DNA from: Bacillus sp. F19
GTDB lineage: Bacteria > Bacillota > Bacilli > Bacillales > Bacillaceae
NCBI GenBank assembly: GCA_023823795.1
Contig: CP085710.1
Coordinates: 1,700,001 to 1,764,000 of the forward strand
DNA length: 64,000 nt
Reading direction: 5' to 3'
In this document: piece by piece, positions 45,633-54,086 of the stretch
How positions within the stretch are numbered: the first letter of the stretch is position 1
Layout: every line of letters begins with the position of its first letter
Program-made: the position numbers and the translations under genes
The notes under the pieces: model-generated
Seen by the model: only the letters and a program-made list of their open reading frames with translations
Database searches by the model: none
Told to the model about the DNA's origin: nothing

Positions 45633-46427
45633 GTGGTGCATTTAAAGAGAGTCAGCTTTGTCCCTGGTAATAAAAAGCAGGAGTATCCATATGGACTTCC
45701 GCTGTTTAAAGAATCTCTTACTCTGTCGTTCGAAGCACCGGTAACGATTCTTGCAGGAGAAAATGGGAGCGGTAAGTCAACACTGCTTGAAGCAATAGCT
45801 GAGCATTCCGGTTTAATCCGCATTGCATCAGCAGATGATGACGATATAAATGACGAAATCAGGAGATTTTCCCGTCAGTTAAAGCTTTCATGGAGTGCAA
45901 AAACAAAAAAAGGCTTTTATTTAAAAGCAGATGACTTTCTGACATATGCCCGCAATGTCACTCGCATGAGAGCAGAGGCAGCAAAAAGGCTAGAGGAAGT
46001 TGAAGATGAGTACCGGGACAAATCGATCTTGGCCCGTCAGCTTGCAGCCTCTCCTTATCATAAAGCGATCGGAGAAATTGAGGAACTATACGGGAGAGGG
46101 CTTGACAACCGGTCACATGGAGAGAGATTTTTGGCGTTTTTTCAATCAAGATTTCGCCCAAACGGCTTTTATTTGCTTGATGAGCCAGAGGGTCCGCTGT
46201 CCCCGATGAAACAGCTGAGTTTAATTAGTATGCTGCTTGAAATGATCAAAGAGGGCTCGCAATTTATCATTGCGACTCATTCTCCTATCTTAATGGCTTT
46301 TCCAGATGCTGTTATTTATTCACTTGATGACTTGCCTTTAAAAAGCGTGCAATATGCTGATTTAGAGCATGTCAGAATGACGAGAGAATTTCTGAATTCG
46401 CCTGAAAGATACCTTAAACACTTATGA
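45633..46427 (+). CDS. AAA/ABC-type ATPase, Rad50-like hypothetical
   Basis: 264 residues. Walker A is LAGENGSGKSTLLEAIA (about 48-64); a charged region follows, then a signature-like SHGERFLAFFQ, Walker B GFYLLDEPEGPLSP and a switch FIIATHSPILMAFP. This is the stand-alone ATPase type related to ABC/SMC heads (COG3910-like). No membrane partner is near. GTG start with AAGGAGAG upstream. It diverges from the SRAP gene with about 100 bp between. Function unknown. Confidence 0.8.
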   Translation: MVHLKRVSFVPGNKKQEYPYGLPLFKESLTLSFEAPVTILAGENGSGKSTLLEAIAEHSGLIRIASADDDDINDEIRRFSRQLKLSWSAKTKKGFYLKADDFLTYARNVTRMRAEAAKRLEEVEDEYRDKSILARQLAASPYHKAIGEIEELYGRGLDNRSHGERFLAFFQSRFRPNGFYLLDEPEGPLSPMKQLSLISMLLEMIKEGSQFIIATHSPILMAFPDAVIYSLDDLPLKSVQYADLEHVRMTREFLNSPERYLKHL

Positions 46428-46560
46428 GTATTTTGTCGAAATACGGACTAATAATTGACATTTTTCTAGTTCTTCCGTTTTGTTTTTTCCTCAATACACC
46501 AACACTCCCAACTTTTTCACGTATAGTGTGATGTATTACTATTACATGAGGAGGGGCAAA

Positions 46561-47358
46561 ATGAGGAAAAAGCTTATGGGTTTGATTGGCGCATCGGTAC
46601 TCAGTGTAAGTGTGATTTTTCCATTGAGCGGGGAAGCGGCACTTGGAGACAGAACGCTTTCACAGGGAATGAGCCATTCAGATGTTAAAGAACTGCAGGA
46701 ACATCTTTTATCAAAAAGTGTGTTCCCATATTTTGAAGAGACAGGCTATTATGGTCCAATTACAAAAGAAGCGGTGAAAGAATTTCAGGAAAAGAGCCGC
46801 ATTCAGGTTGATGGAATCGCAGGCCCACAAACGAATCAAAAAATTAAAGTGTTGCGCTATGGCGATATGGGAAAACCAGTAATCAAGCTTCAGCGTCTGC
46901 TGAAAGAGTGGGGAGTATACACTGGTATTGTTGATGGAATATACGGGAACGGCACGAAAAGTGCAGTAGCTAATTTCCAGCAGCAAAAAGGAATAAAAAG
47001 TGATGGTATCGCTGGACCGCAAACCTTTAGTAAGTTAAATCAAAAATCAAGCAGCGTTTCAGGCACTGTAAAAGAGTTAACGGTTACTAGCACGGCATAT
47101 ACGGCTTCTTGCGAAGGCTGTTCAGGAGTTACGAAGATGGGTGTGGATTTGAAAAAATACCCTGATGCTAAAGTGATTGCCGTTGATCCGAACGTGATTC
47201 CAATTGGCTCAACAGTAGAAGTTGAAGGCTACGGAAAAGCGATTGCAGCTGATATTGGCGGTGCGATTTCAGGCAACAAGATTGATGTCTTTATTGCAGG
47301 TCAAAGCAGTGCAATCAATTGGGGCAGAAAAACAGTTAACATCAAAGTTTATCAATAA
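46561..47358 (+). CDS. Secreted cell-wall protein with two PG-binding repeats and 3D domain (YocH-like)
   Basis: 265 residues. A signal peptide (to about 27, cleavage after GEAA) is followed by two peptidoglycan_binding_1 modules (SHSDVKELQEHLL ... DGIAGPQTNQKI and GKPVIKLQRLLKEW ... DGIAGPQTFSKL) and a C-terminal 3D domain (STAYTA, VIAVDPNVIPIGS, ADIGGAISGNKIDVFI with its three Asp). Such proteins cleave or remodel peptidoglycan. GAGGAGGGG precedes ATG 46561. A terminator follows. Confidence 0.92.
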   Translation: MRKKLMGLIGASVLSVSVIFPLSGEAALGDRTLSQGMSHSDVKELQEHLLSKSVFPYFEETGYYGPITKEAVKEFQEKSRIQVDGIAGPQTNQKIKVLRYGDMGKPVIKLQRLLKEWGVYTGIVDGIYGNGTKSAVANFQQQKGIKSDGIAGPQTFSKLNQKSSSVSGTVKELTVTSTAYTASCEGCSGVTKMGVDLKKYPDAKVIAVDPNVIPIGSTVEVEGYGKAIAADIGGAISGNKIDVFIAGQSSAINWGRKTVNIKVYQ

Positions 47359-47380
47359 TAGATTACTAGATACATAGTAA

Positions 47381-47411
47381 ATGGGAAATCCGCTGCCTGC
47401 AGCGGATTTTT
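47381..47411 (+). terminator. Terminator after the 3D-domain gene
   Basis: AAATCCGCTGC-CT-GCAGCGGATTT followed by TTGCTTTTT. Confidence 0.9.
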
Positions 47412-47423
47412 GCTTTTTAGAAT

Positions 47424-49250
47424 GGCCAACGGCAGATAGAAACAGGAATTTTATGAGATTTTTCAGATGTGAGAGTTGAAACGCTTTTCTCGCAAAATGA
47501 AACGAGATTCTTGCGAGTTGGAGATGCATTCTCACTAATTGGATGAATGTTTTTGCGAGTAGGATGCAACTGTACCCCATCCTATGCCAGATACAGCTTG
47601 AGTTTATTTCATAAATTTCGCAGTATCTGAGATAAGTGGCCAACGGCAGCTAGAAATGGGCATTTTCATGGCTGGAATCGAGGTATGCGAGTTGAAAAGC
47701 TGTTCTCGCAAATTGAAACGAGATTCTTGCGAGTTGGAGATGCATTCTCACTAATTGGATGAATGTTTTTGCGAGTAGGATGCAACTGTACCCATCATAT
47801 TGCCAAATACTGTCTGAGTTTATGTCATAGATTTCGCAGTATCTAAGATAAGTGGCCAACGGCAGCTGGAAATAGGCATTTTTATGGCTGGAATCGAGGT
47901 ATGCGAGTTGAAAAGCTGTTCTCGCGAATTGAAACAAGATTTTTGCGAGTTGGAGATGCATTCTCACTAATTGGATGAATGTTTTTGCGAGTAGGATGCA
48001 ACTGTACTCATCATATTGCCAAATACTGCTTGAGTTTATCTCATAGATTTCACAGTATCTGAGATAAGTGGCCAACGGCAGCTAGAAATGGGCATTTTCA
48101 TGGCTGGAATTGAGGTATGCGAGTTGAAGAGCAGTTCTCGCAAATTGAAACAAGATTCTTGCGAGTTGGAGATGCATTCTCACTAATTGGATGAATGTTT
48201 TTGCGAGTAGGATGCAACTGTACCCATCATATTGCCAAATACTGTCTGAGTTTATGTCATAGATTTCGCAGTATCTAAGATAAGTGGCCAACGGCAGCTG
48301 GAAATGGGCATTTTCATGGCTGGAATCGAGGTATGCGAGTTGAAAAGCTGTTCTCGCGAATAGAAACAAGATTCTTGCGAGTTGGAGATGCATTCTCACT
48401 AATTGGATGAATGTTTTTGCGAGTAGGATGCAACTGTACCCCATCCTATGCCAGATACAGCTTGAGTTTATGTCATAAATTTCGCAGTATCTGAGATAAG
48501 TGGCCAACGGCAGCTAGAAATGGGCATTTTCATGGCTGGAATCGAGGTATGCGAGTTGAAAAGCTGTTCTCGCGAATAGAAACAAGATTCTTGCGAGTTG
48601 GAGATGCATTCTCACTAATTGGATGATTGTTTTTGCGAGTAGGATGCAACTGTACCCATCATATTGCCAAATACTGCTTGAGTTTATGTCATAGATATCG
48701 CAGTATCTGAGATAAGTGGCCAACGGCAGCTAGAAATGAGCATTTTCATAGCTGGAATCGAGGTATGCGAGTTGAAAAGCTTTTCTCGCGAATAGAAACA
48801 AGATTCTTGCGAGTTGGAGATGCATTCTTACTAAATGGATGATTGTTTTTGCGAGTAGGATGCAACTGTACCCATCATATTGCCAAATACTGATTAAGTT
48901 TATGTCATAAATTTCGCAGTATCTGAGATAAGTGGCCAACGGCAGCTAGAAATGGGCATTTTCATGGCTGGAATCGAGGTATGCGAGTTGAAAAGCTGTT
49001 CTCGCGAATAGAAACAAGATTCTTGCGAGTTGGAGATGCATTCTCACTAATTGGATGAATGTTTTTGCGAGTAGGATGCAACTGTACCCCATCCTATGCC
49101 AGATACAGCTTGAGTTTATGTCATAAATTTCGCAGTATCTGAGATAAGTGGCCAACGGCAGCTAGAAATGGGCATTTTCATGGCTGGAATCGAGGTATGC
49201 GAGTTGAAAAGCTGTTCTCGCGAATTGAAACAAGATTCCTGCGAGTTGGA
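47424..49250. repeat. 216-bp tandem array built of 21-bp subunits
   Basis: Nine units begin with GGCCAACGGCAG near 47424, 47640, 47855, 48071, 48287, 48503, 48719, 48935 and 49151; the last is partial. Each has five 21-bp subunits of the type TTCTTGCGAGTTGGAGATGCA and a unique part ending GCAGTATCTGAGATAAGTG. Two subtypes occur in the middle (CCTATGCCAGATACAGC or ATATTGCCAAATACTG). On the minus strand 216 = 72 codons gives open frames of 69-141 residues, a by-product of the period. The array fills the gap between convergent genes. No coding signals seen. Confidence 0.93.
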
Positions 49251-49435
49251 TCCTTCTGTACCTCATTATATGCAATAAATAGTGTAGCATCTGCCATAAA
49301 ATGATCAACGCTGCTAAAAGAGGGCATTATTAAGGAATTCTGACTGAAAAAAATGACTGTTTTCAGTGACTGATTGTGCTCGCTCGCCCAGCCAAATTAT
49401 CCACCCCAGTTATTTTCCTATCTAAAGCTGCCAAT

Positions 49436-49942
49436 TCAGCGTTCAAGCTCCATGCTCATATAAACCTCATCTACATACCCATCCGCAATTTTCAGGGCTT
49501 CTTTGTATTCGCCGTATTGAATAAAGCCCAAAGATTCATATAACGCCTTGGCACTTTGATTATCAACAGCCACCGCAAGATCAACTTTTTCAATGGCCGC
49601 ATTTTCTTTAATCCGGTCAATAAGAGAGCCCAGTAATTTTTTTCCAAAGCCTTTGCCGCGCATAGTGGGAGAGATGTACATTCCAAGAATTTGGCCGCGA
49701 TGCTTCATTTTTTCAAGACTCTCCTGTTTGAAACCCGCGATGCCGTAAAGCTCTGAATCCATTAAAGCACCCATAATAAACGCAGATTCTGAAGGAGTTA
49801 TCTCATGGATTAATTCCTCAATTGATTTTTTCTTTTCCTTTTCATAACTTGAAGCAAAGTTGGATGGCAGCTCATTCAGGGCCTGCAGCCGCAGTGCCCG
49901 GTACTGTTCTGTATCTTCCTCTGTCAGCAGCCTAAATTCCAT
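49436..49942 (-). CDS. GNAT family N-acetyltransferase
   Basis: 168 residues. The acetyl-CoA pyrophosphate loop is MRGKGFGKKLLGSLID (about 94-109), followed by VAVDNQSAKALYESLGFIQYG. N-terminal MEFRLLTEEDTEQYRALRL fits RimI-like family starts. Substrate unknown. AAAAGGAAAAGAGG precedes the ATG. Monocistronic, facing the 216-bp array. From 49250 to 49435 nothing is seen. Confidence 0.88.
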   Translation of the reverse strand: MEFRLLTEEDTEQYRALRLQALNELPSNFASSYEKEKKKSIEELIHEITPSESAFIMGALMDSELYGIAGFKQESLEKMKHRGQILGMYISPTMRGKGFGKKLLGSLIDRIKENAAIEKVDLAVAVDNQSAKALYESLGFIQYGEYKEALKIADGYVDEVYMSMELER

Positions 49943-49997
49943 AGCGGCACCTCTTTTCCTTTTTCCTGGAGATAAAAGTCAATCCTGAACATTTTGC

Positions 49998-50042
49998 CTG
50001 CTCTTTATCTGCCTTTCGGAGCTGACCTTGCCGTTTCGTCTT
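49998..50042. repeat. Dispersed intergenic repeat, partial copy 3
   Basis: TGCTCTTTATCTGCCTTTCG and GAGCTGACCTTGCC match the middle of the copy at 61765-61885 (TTATCTGCCTTTTGGAGCGG). Only this part is present. Confidence 0.5.
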
Positions 50043-50105
50043 TCTTATTTAGTATGGTTTCTTTTCATTAAAGCAATGTAAAATCATAATAAGAGAAAAA
50101 AATAA

Positions 50106-50147
50106 AACAGCCTGAAAGAGGATCCTCTTCCAGGCTGCTGTTTTTAA
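50106..50147 (-). terminator. Terminator after the DUF2187 gene
   Basis: AACAGCAGCCTGGAAGAGG / CCTCTTTCAGGCTGTT on the minus strand, followed by TTATTTTT. Confidence 0.88.
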
Positions 50148-50148
50148 A

Positions 50149-50337
50149 TCAATGAAGCTGTTCTTTTACAATTTTATAGTTTTTATGATTGACGACCGTC
50201 CGTCTCTCAAGATCTAAATCGCGGAAATTTTCCATATACGTCAAGTCTACAATCACTGAATTTTCATTAACTTTCTCCACGATGCCACGTAAACCGTCTC
50301 TGAATTCAATCACATTGCCAACTTTAGCGATTTTCAT
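50149..50337 (-). CDS. ykvS: DUF2187 protein (YkvS-like)
   Basis: 62 residues, small beta-rich fold of the DUF2187/KOW-like type (VGNVIEFRDGLRGIVEKVNENSVIVDLTYM ... ERTVVNHKNY). B. subtilis YkvS is of the same size and lies in the syntenic region. RBS GGAGAGAGG. Function unknown. Confidence 0.78.
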   Translation of the reverse strand: MKIAKVGNVIEFRDGLRGIVEKVNENSVIVDLTYMENFRDLDLERRTVVNHKNYKIVKEQLH

Positions 50338-50520
50338 TTCCTCTCTCCTTCTCTATACAGATCCCCATTAGGACTATTTAACATTATTTTTTCAGTTAAG
50401 TAAAGGTTTTCAATCAAAAATGTGTAAGAATTTTGAAAATAGGCCAAACAGATTAGGTGAAGAAGGGGAATTGAACATGTTATAGTAAGATAAAATTGTT
50501 TTTGAAAGAGGTGAATTAGC

Positions 50521-51387
50521 TTGGTTTCATCAGGTCTTGTCCTCGAAGGCGGAGGAATGCGAGGGGTTTATACCGCGGGCGTATTAGAATATTTTATGGA
50601 AAAAGATTTATATTTCCCCTATGTAATTGGGGTTTCGGCGGGTGCCTGCATGGGCGCTTCATATATTTCAAGGCAAAAAGGAAGAAATAAAACGGTAAAC
50701 ATCAATTACGCCAATCATAAGAGCTATTTATCGTTAGGCAATTTTATCCGTCATAAGCAGCTGTTTGGAATGGACTTCATTTTTGATGAGATTCCAAACA
50801 AACTTGTTCCTTTTAACTTTGATGCCTTTCTGAAAAGCGATCAGACATTTTTAGTAGGAACAACCGACTGTAAGACAGGGGAGCCTGTTTACTATAATAA
50901 AAAGGATATCGGCAGGGATATTTTAACGATTTTAAGAGCCTCAAGCTCTCTTCCGTTCATTGCACCAATGATTGATTACGAAGGAAGGATGCTGCTTGAC
51001 GGGGGGATTGTCGATTCGATTCCGATCAAAAAATCACAAGCAGACGGCAATGCCCGGAATGTGGTCATTTTAACCAGAAATGCAGGCTACAGAAAGAAAA
51101 AGAGCAGCATGGAATGGATGGTCAAACGTTCTTTCAGAGCCTATCCAATGCTTGCAGATGCCATGCTGAACCGGTATGAGCATTATAATCAGACGCTAGA
51201 TTATATTGAGGAGCAGGAAAAGCTCGGCAATGTGTTTGTGATCCGTCCTACTAAAAAGCTCGAAGTTGACCGGATTGAAAGAAACCCGGTTAAACTTGAA
51301 AAGCTTTATGAGCAGGGTTTACAGGATGCAGAAGCTTGTTTTGAAGCACTGCGTAAATGGCATGAGCAGCATCACGTCTTAACCTGA
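50521..51387 (+). CDS. Patatin-like phospholipase
   Basis: 288 residues from TTG 50521 with AAAGAGGTGA upstream. The Ser-Asp dyad is present: oxyanion loop LEGGGMRGVYTAG, nucleophile Ser in GVSAGACMGA, and Asp in LLDGGIVDSIP. It resembles YjjU-type patatin hydrolases of unknown lipid substrate. No signal peptide. Single gene. Confidence 0.9.
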   Translation: MVSSGLVLEGGGMRGVYTAGVLEYFMEKDLYFPYVIGVSAGACMGASYISRQKGRNKTVNINYANHKSYLSLGNFIRHKQLFGMDFIFDEIPNKLVPFNFDAFLKSDQTFLVGTTDCKTGEPVYYNKKDIGRDILTILRASSSLPFIAPMIDYEGRMLLDGGIVDSIPIKKSQADGNARNVVILTRNAGYRKKKSSMEWMVKRSFRAYPMLADAMLNRYEHYNQTLDYIEEQEKLGNVFVIRPTKKLEVDRIERNPVKLEKLYEQGLQDAEACFEALRKWHEQHHVLT

Positions 51388-51462
51388 AAAACCTATTCAA
51401 ACGTTTGAAGGAAGTTTCCTGGGGAAGAGTACAATCATACTAAATAAAAGGTGTTGGTTAGT

Positions 51463-52110
51463 ATGAACGTTTTAATTGCAGGTGCTAACGGAAAAACAGG
51501 GAAACATATAATAGAACAAATTGCACGCGGCGGCCGGCATCGCGCTATCGCAATGGTACGGGATCCTAAGCAGGAAAAAGAGCTTGAGAAGCTGGGTGCC
51601 CAAACCGTTGTCGGCGATCTTGAAGGAGATGTATCTCATGCGGTTCATCTCGCAGATGCAGTCATTTTTGCAGCCGGATCAGGTTCAAAAACGGGACCTG
51701 ATAAAACAATTTCTGTTGACCAGGAAGGGGCTAAAAACCTGATTGACGCTGCTAAGGAACATCGGATTCAGCATTTTGTCATGCTGAGTTCTATGGGGAC
51801 AGATAATCCTTCAGCAGGTCCTGAATCAATGGAACAGTATTTTAAGGTAAAGGCAATTGCAGATGAATATCTGCGCGGATCAGATCTTTCCTATACCATT
51901 GTGAGACCTGGTGCACTGACGGATGAAAGGGCAATAGGAAAGATTGAAGCGTCCCAAAAAATTGAGAACAAAGAAAACCGCAGCATTTCCCGTGAAGATG
52001 TAGCAGCGGTTCTGATTGCTTCGCTTACGCATGAAGAAGTGAAAAACAAAACGTTTGAAATCCTCTCTGGTGAAACAGACATAGAGGAAGCATTAAAATT
52101 TATTTATTAA
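51463..52110 (+). CDS. NAD(P)-binding atypical SDR (YhfK-like)
   Basis: 215 residues with an N-terminal Rossmann motif VLIAGANGKTGKHI, then VIFAAGSGSKTGPDKT and the HFVMLSSMG and YTIVRPGALTDE segments of NmrA-like/atypical-5 SDR proteins. Lacks a classical YxxxK catalytic pair, so a redox-sensing or reductase role is undecided. ATG 51463 with AAAAGGTG upstream. Confidence 0.85.
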   Translation: MNVLIAGANGKTGKHIIEQIARGGRHRAIAMVRDPKQEKELEKLGAQTVVGDLEGDVSHAVHLADAVIFAAGSGSKTGPDKTISVDQEGAKNLIDAAKEHRIQHFVMLSSMGTDNPSAGPESMEQYFKVKAIADEYLRGSDLSYTIVRPGALTDERAIGKIEASQKIENKENRSISREDVAAVLIASLTHEEVKNKTFEILSGETDIEEALKFIY

Positions 52111-52178
52111 GTCATGGACAAGCGGACTTCTCCTTAGTAAACTTGCATATATGAAAAGATTTGGGGGAAGTACGTTCC

Positions 52179-52373
52179 ATGGATAAACAATTGGCAAATG
52201 AGATGCTGGACTCTTTAAAAAATGGCGAAATGAATGAATATCACGTCCCAAAAGAAGTGTTTCTTACCTTTAGGACGGCTCTTGTTGAACGTGAGGATTT
52301 TAAGCATTTCCGCGGAATTGCCCAGCAGGGCGGAAGTGTTATATATAGGTATATGCAGGTTCCCCGGAGCTGA
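52179..52373 (+). CDS. Hypothetical protein, 64 residues
   Basis: MDKQLANEMLDSLKNGEMNE, then VPKEVFLTFRTALVEREDFKHFRGIAQQGG. Soluble and charged. ATG 52179 has GGGGGAAG upstream; a longer frame starts at 52161 inside this site. Resembles small abortive-type hypothetical proteins of bacilli but no domain is named. A terminator follows. Confidence 0.65.
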   Translation: MDKQLANEMLDSLKNGEMNEYHVPKEVFLTFRTALVEREDFKHFRGIAQQGGSVIYRYMQVPRS

Positions 52374-52380
52374 ATTAAGA

Positions 52381-52412
52381 ATCGGCTGTCACTTGTGACA
52401 GCCGTCTTTCTT
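52381..52412 (+). terminator. Terminator
   Basis: CGGCTGTCAC-TT-GTGACAGCCG followed by TCTTTCTTTTTTT. Confidence 0.88.
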
Positions 52413-52431
52413 TTTTTCGAATGGTTCAGAC

Positions 52432-52926
52432 TTATGATTCTTCTGATAAGGCTTTGATCTTCTTTAAAGCCTCTCTTCTCCATGATTTCACACTGGCAGC
52501 ACTTACTTTTTCGCTCTCCGCAATTTCAGATGGCGTTTTCCTTTCAATGCAATAGCCAATCAGCCATTTTTGCTGCATTGGAGACAGGATATGACTATAT
52601 GAGCGGACAATTTGCTCGTTTAACATTTCTTTAATAGGATCATTATCCATCATCACATCGTTATGATGTTCACGAAGCTCCTCGTGATCTTGTCTTCTGA
52701 TTTGTTTGTTCATTTCATTTAGAAGCTGGCCTCTTATGCACTTATAAAGATAGGTACTGAAGGTGCCTTTAGATCTGTCATAGGTTTTTGAGGCATTCCA
52801 CAATGCGATAAGCCCAATTTGATGGTATTCTTCCTGATTTTTTGTAATGTTCAAATGTTTAATGTGATAATAAATCATTTTTTGATACTGCTTGACAAGT
52901 TCTTCAAAACTTTTTTCTTCAATCAT
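52432..52926 (-). CDS. Sigma-70-family RNA polymerase sigma factor (orphan)
   Basis: 164 residues. Region 2 is visible as EEYHQIGLIALWNASKTYDRSKGTFSTYLYKCIRGQLLNEM (about 33-73) and region 4 as LSPMQQKWLIGYCIERKTPSEIAESEKVSAASVKSWRREALKKIK. The region 2 sequence is closer to SigI/SigH-like than to ECF type. No anti-sigma gene is adjacent, so control must lie elsewhere. Regulon unknown. Confidence 0.82.
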   Translation of the reverse strand: MIEEKSFEELVKQYQKMIYYHIKHLNITKNQEEYHQIGLIALWNASKTYDRSKGTFSTYLYKCIRGQLLNEMNKQIRRQDHEELREHHNDVMMDNDPIKEMLNEQIVRSYSHILSPMQQKWLIGYCIERKTPSEIAESEKVSAASVKSWRREALKKIKALSEES

Positions 52927-53243
52927 TTTCAGGTCTCCACTAAGGAGCGCTCCATTAAAGTATTCCGCGGTAGGTTTATCATAAGAAAGGAATGTGAAAT
53001 GGTAAAAGGAGAAAAGAACGTATTTCTATATGGATAAAAGCTTCAAGTTTGCTGTTTGTGCATAGGGAAATGTCCGCTATCTTATGTTTCATTTCAGGAA
53101 AATGACACATATGCCGCATTTTTTTGAACATTGAATTGGTAATCCTTCCAATTTTTAAGCAATGAATTAGGTGAATAAAGCTGTTAGGCTATAACTTGTA
53201 CTTCTAACAGACGAATCCGAATGAAAAACTGGGAGGTTTACGA
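52927..53243. other. Intergenic region without a recognised gene
   Basis: A 317-bp gap between divergent genes. A 12-codon frame with an ATG at 52999 is too short to call. The end carries the GGGAGG RBS of ykvT. Promoters are probably here but none stands out. Confidence 0.4.
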
Positions 53244-53834
53244 ATGAAGAAAGCATTCTTTACTTTTACTATCATTTCTGCACTTACCTTATCATTATTT
53301 GGGTTTGAAAAAGCAGAGGCAGCAACAAAACACGAAGTTAAAACTGGCGATACTTTATGGCTGATCGGCAAAAAGTACGGAGTATCCATTAAAGAGATTC
53401 AATCCCTTAATCATAAAAGCGGTCAATTATTATATATAGGCGAAAAATTACAGGTTCCTCAATCGATTTCAGATGAAGATAAGGATTTATTGGCCCGAAT
53501 CGTTCATGCTGAAGCAAAAGGTGAGCCATATGCAGGAAAAGTAGCTGTGGCAACAGTTGTCTTAAACCGTGTGAAAGACGATCGTTTCCCGGATACAATC
53601 AGAGACGTTATTTATCAAAAGCAATCTGGCATTTACGCGTTTTCTCCAGTAGAAAACGGCTCAATTAATGAACCTGCTGATGAAGAAGCTAAAGAAGCGG
53701 TTCAAGAAGCCTTGGCATATGAGGGTATGGGAATTGATTCTGTCTATTTCTATAATCCTGTAACAGCCGAGAGCGACTGGATTCGTACTAGAGAAGTCAC
53801 TCTTACAATCGGAAGACACACATTTGCAAAATAA
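53244..53834 (+). CDS. ykvT: LysM plus SleB/CwlJ-type cell wall hydrolase YkvT
   Basis: 196 residues. A signal peptide (to about 26), one LysM domain (HEVKTGDTLWLIGKKYGVSIKEIQSLN, about 30-73) and a hydrolase_2 domain (RIVHAEAKGEPYAGKVAVATVVLNRV; catalytic Glu in HAEA) match B. subtilis YkvT, a sporulation-associated relative of the germination amidase SleB. RBS GGGAGG. Upstream of a gerA-type operon. Confidence 0.88.
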   Translation: MKKAFFTFTIISALTLSLFGFEKAEAATKHEVKTGDTLWLIGKKYGVSIKEIQSLNHKSGQLLYIGEKLQVPQSISDEDKDLLARIVHAEAKGEPYAGKVAVATVVLNRVKDDRFPDTIRDVIYQKQSGIYAFSPVENGSINEPADEEAKEAVQEALAYEGMGIDSVYFYNPVTAESDWIRTREVTLTIGRHTFAK

Positions 53835-53839
53835 ATAAA

Positions 53840-53872
53840 AGCAGCTCCTTTCCTTTTGGAAGGGAGTTTTTT
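53840..53872 (+). terminator. Terminator after ykvT
   Basis: CTCCTTTCC-TTTT-GGAAGGGAG followed by TTTTTTG. Confidence 0.85.
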
Positions 53873-54034
53873 GTGTTTAGATCTTAGTTTTGTGATTAGC
53901 CTTAACTAACAAAGCTGCACCAGCTGATAATCTTTAAATTGAACTTTTTGAAAATAAACTTCTCAGTTTCGCTAATAAATCTGGAAACCTCCTGACTTAT
54001 TGATGCCTGCAAAAACGATACCATTTCTTCTGGT

Positions 54035-54065
54035 TGAATAATTTATAAAACGAGAGGAAATATAA
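54035..54065 (+). promoter_or_regulatory. Possible sigma-G promoter of the ger operon
   Basis: TGAATA (54035-54040) and AATATAA (54059-54065) are 18 bp apart. The -35 box matches the sigma-G consensus well and the -10 only in part. gerA-type operons are normally expressed in the forespore. Confidence 0.45.
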
Positions 54066-54086
54066 GGGAAAGTACGATCGTGAAGC

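Noticed and set aside
47269-49155. Minus-strand frames of 69-141 codons in the 216-bp array
   Set aside because: 216 is divisible by three, so one open unit repeats as a frame. No RBS lies before the ATG codons and stops recur at the same unit position.
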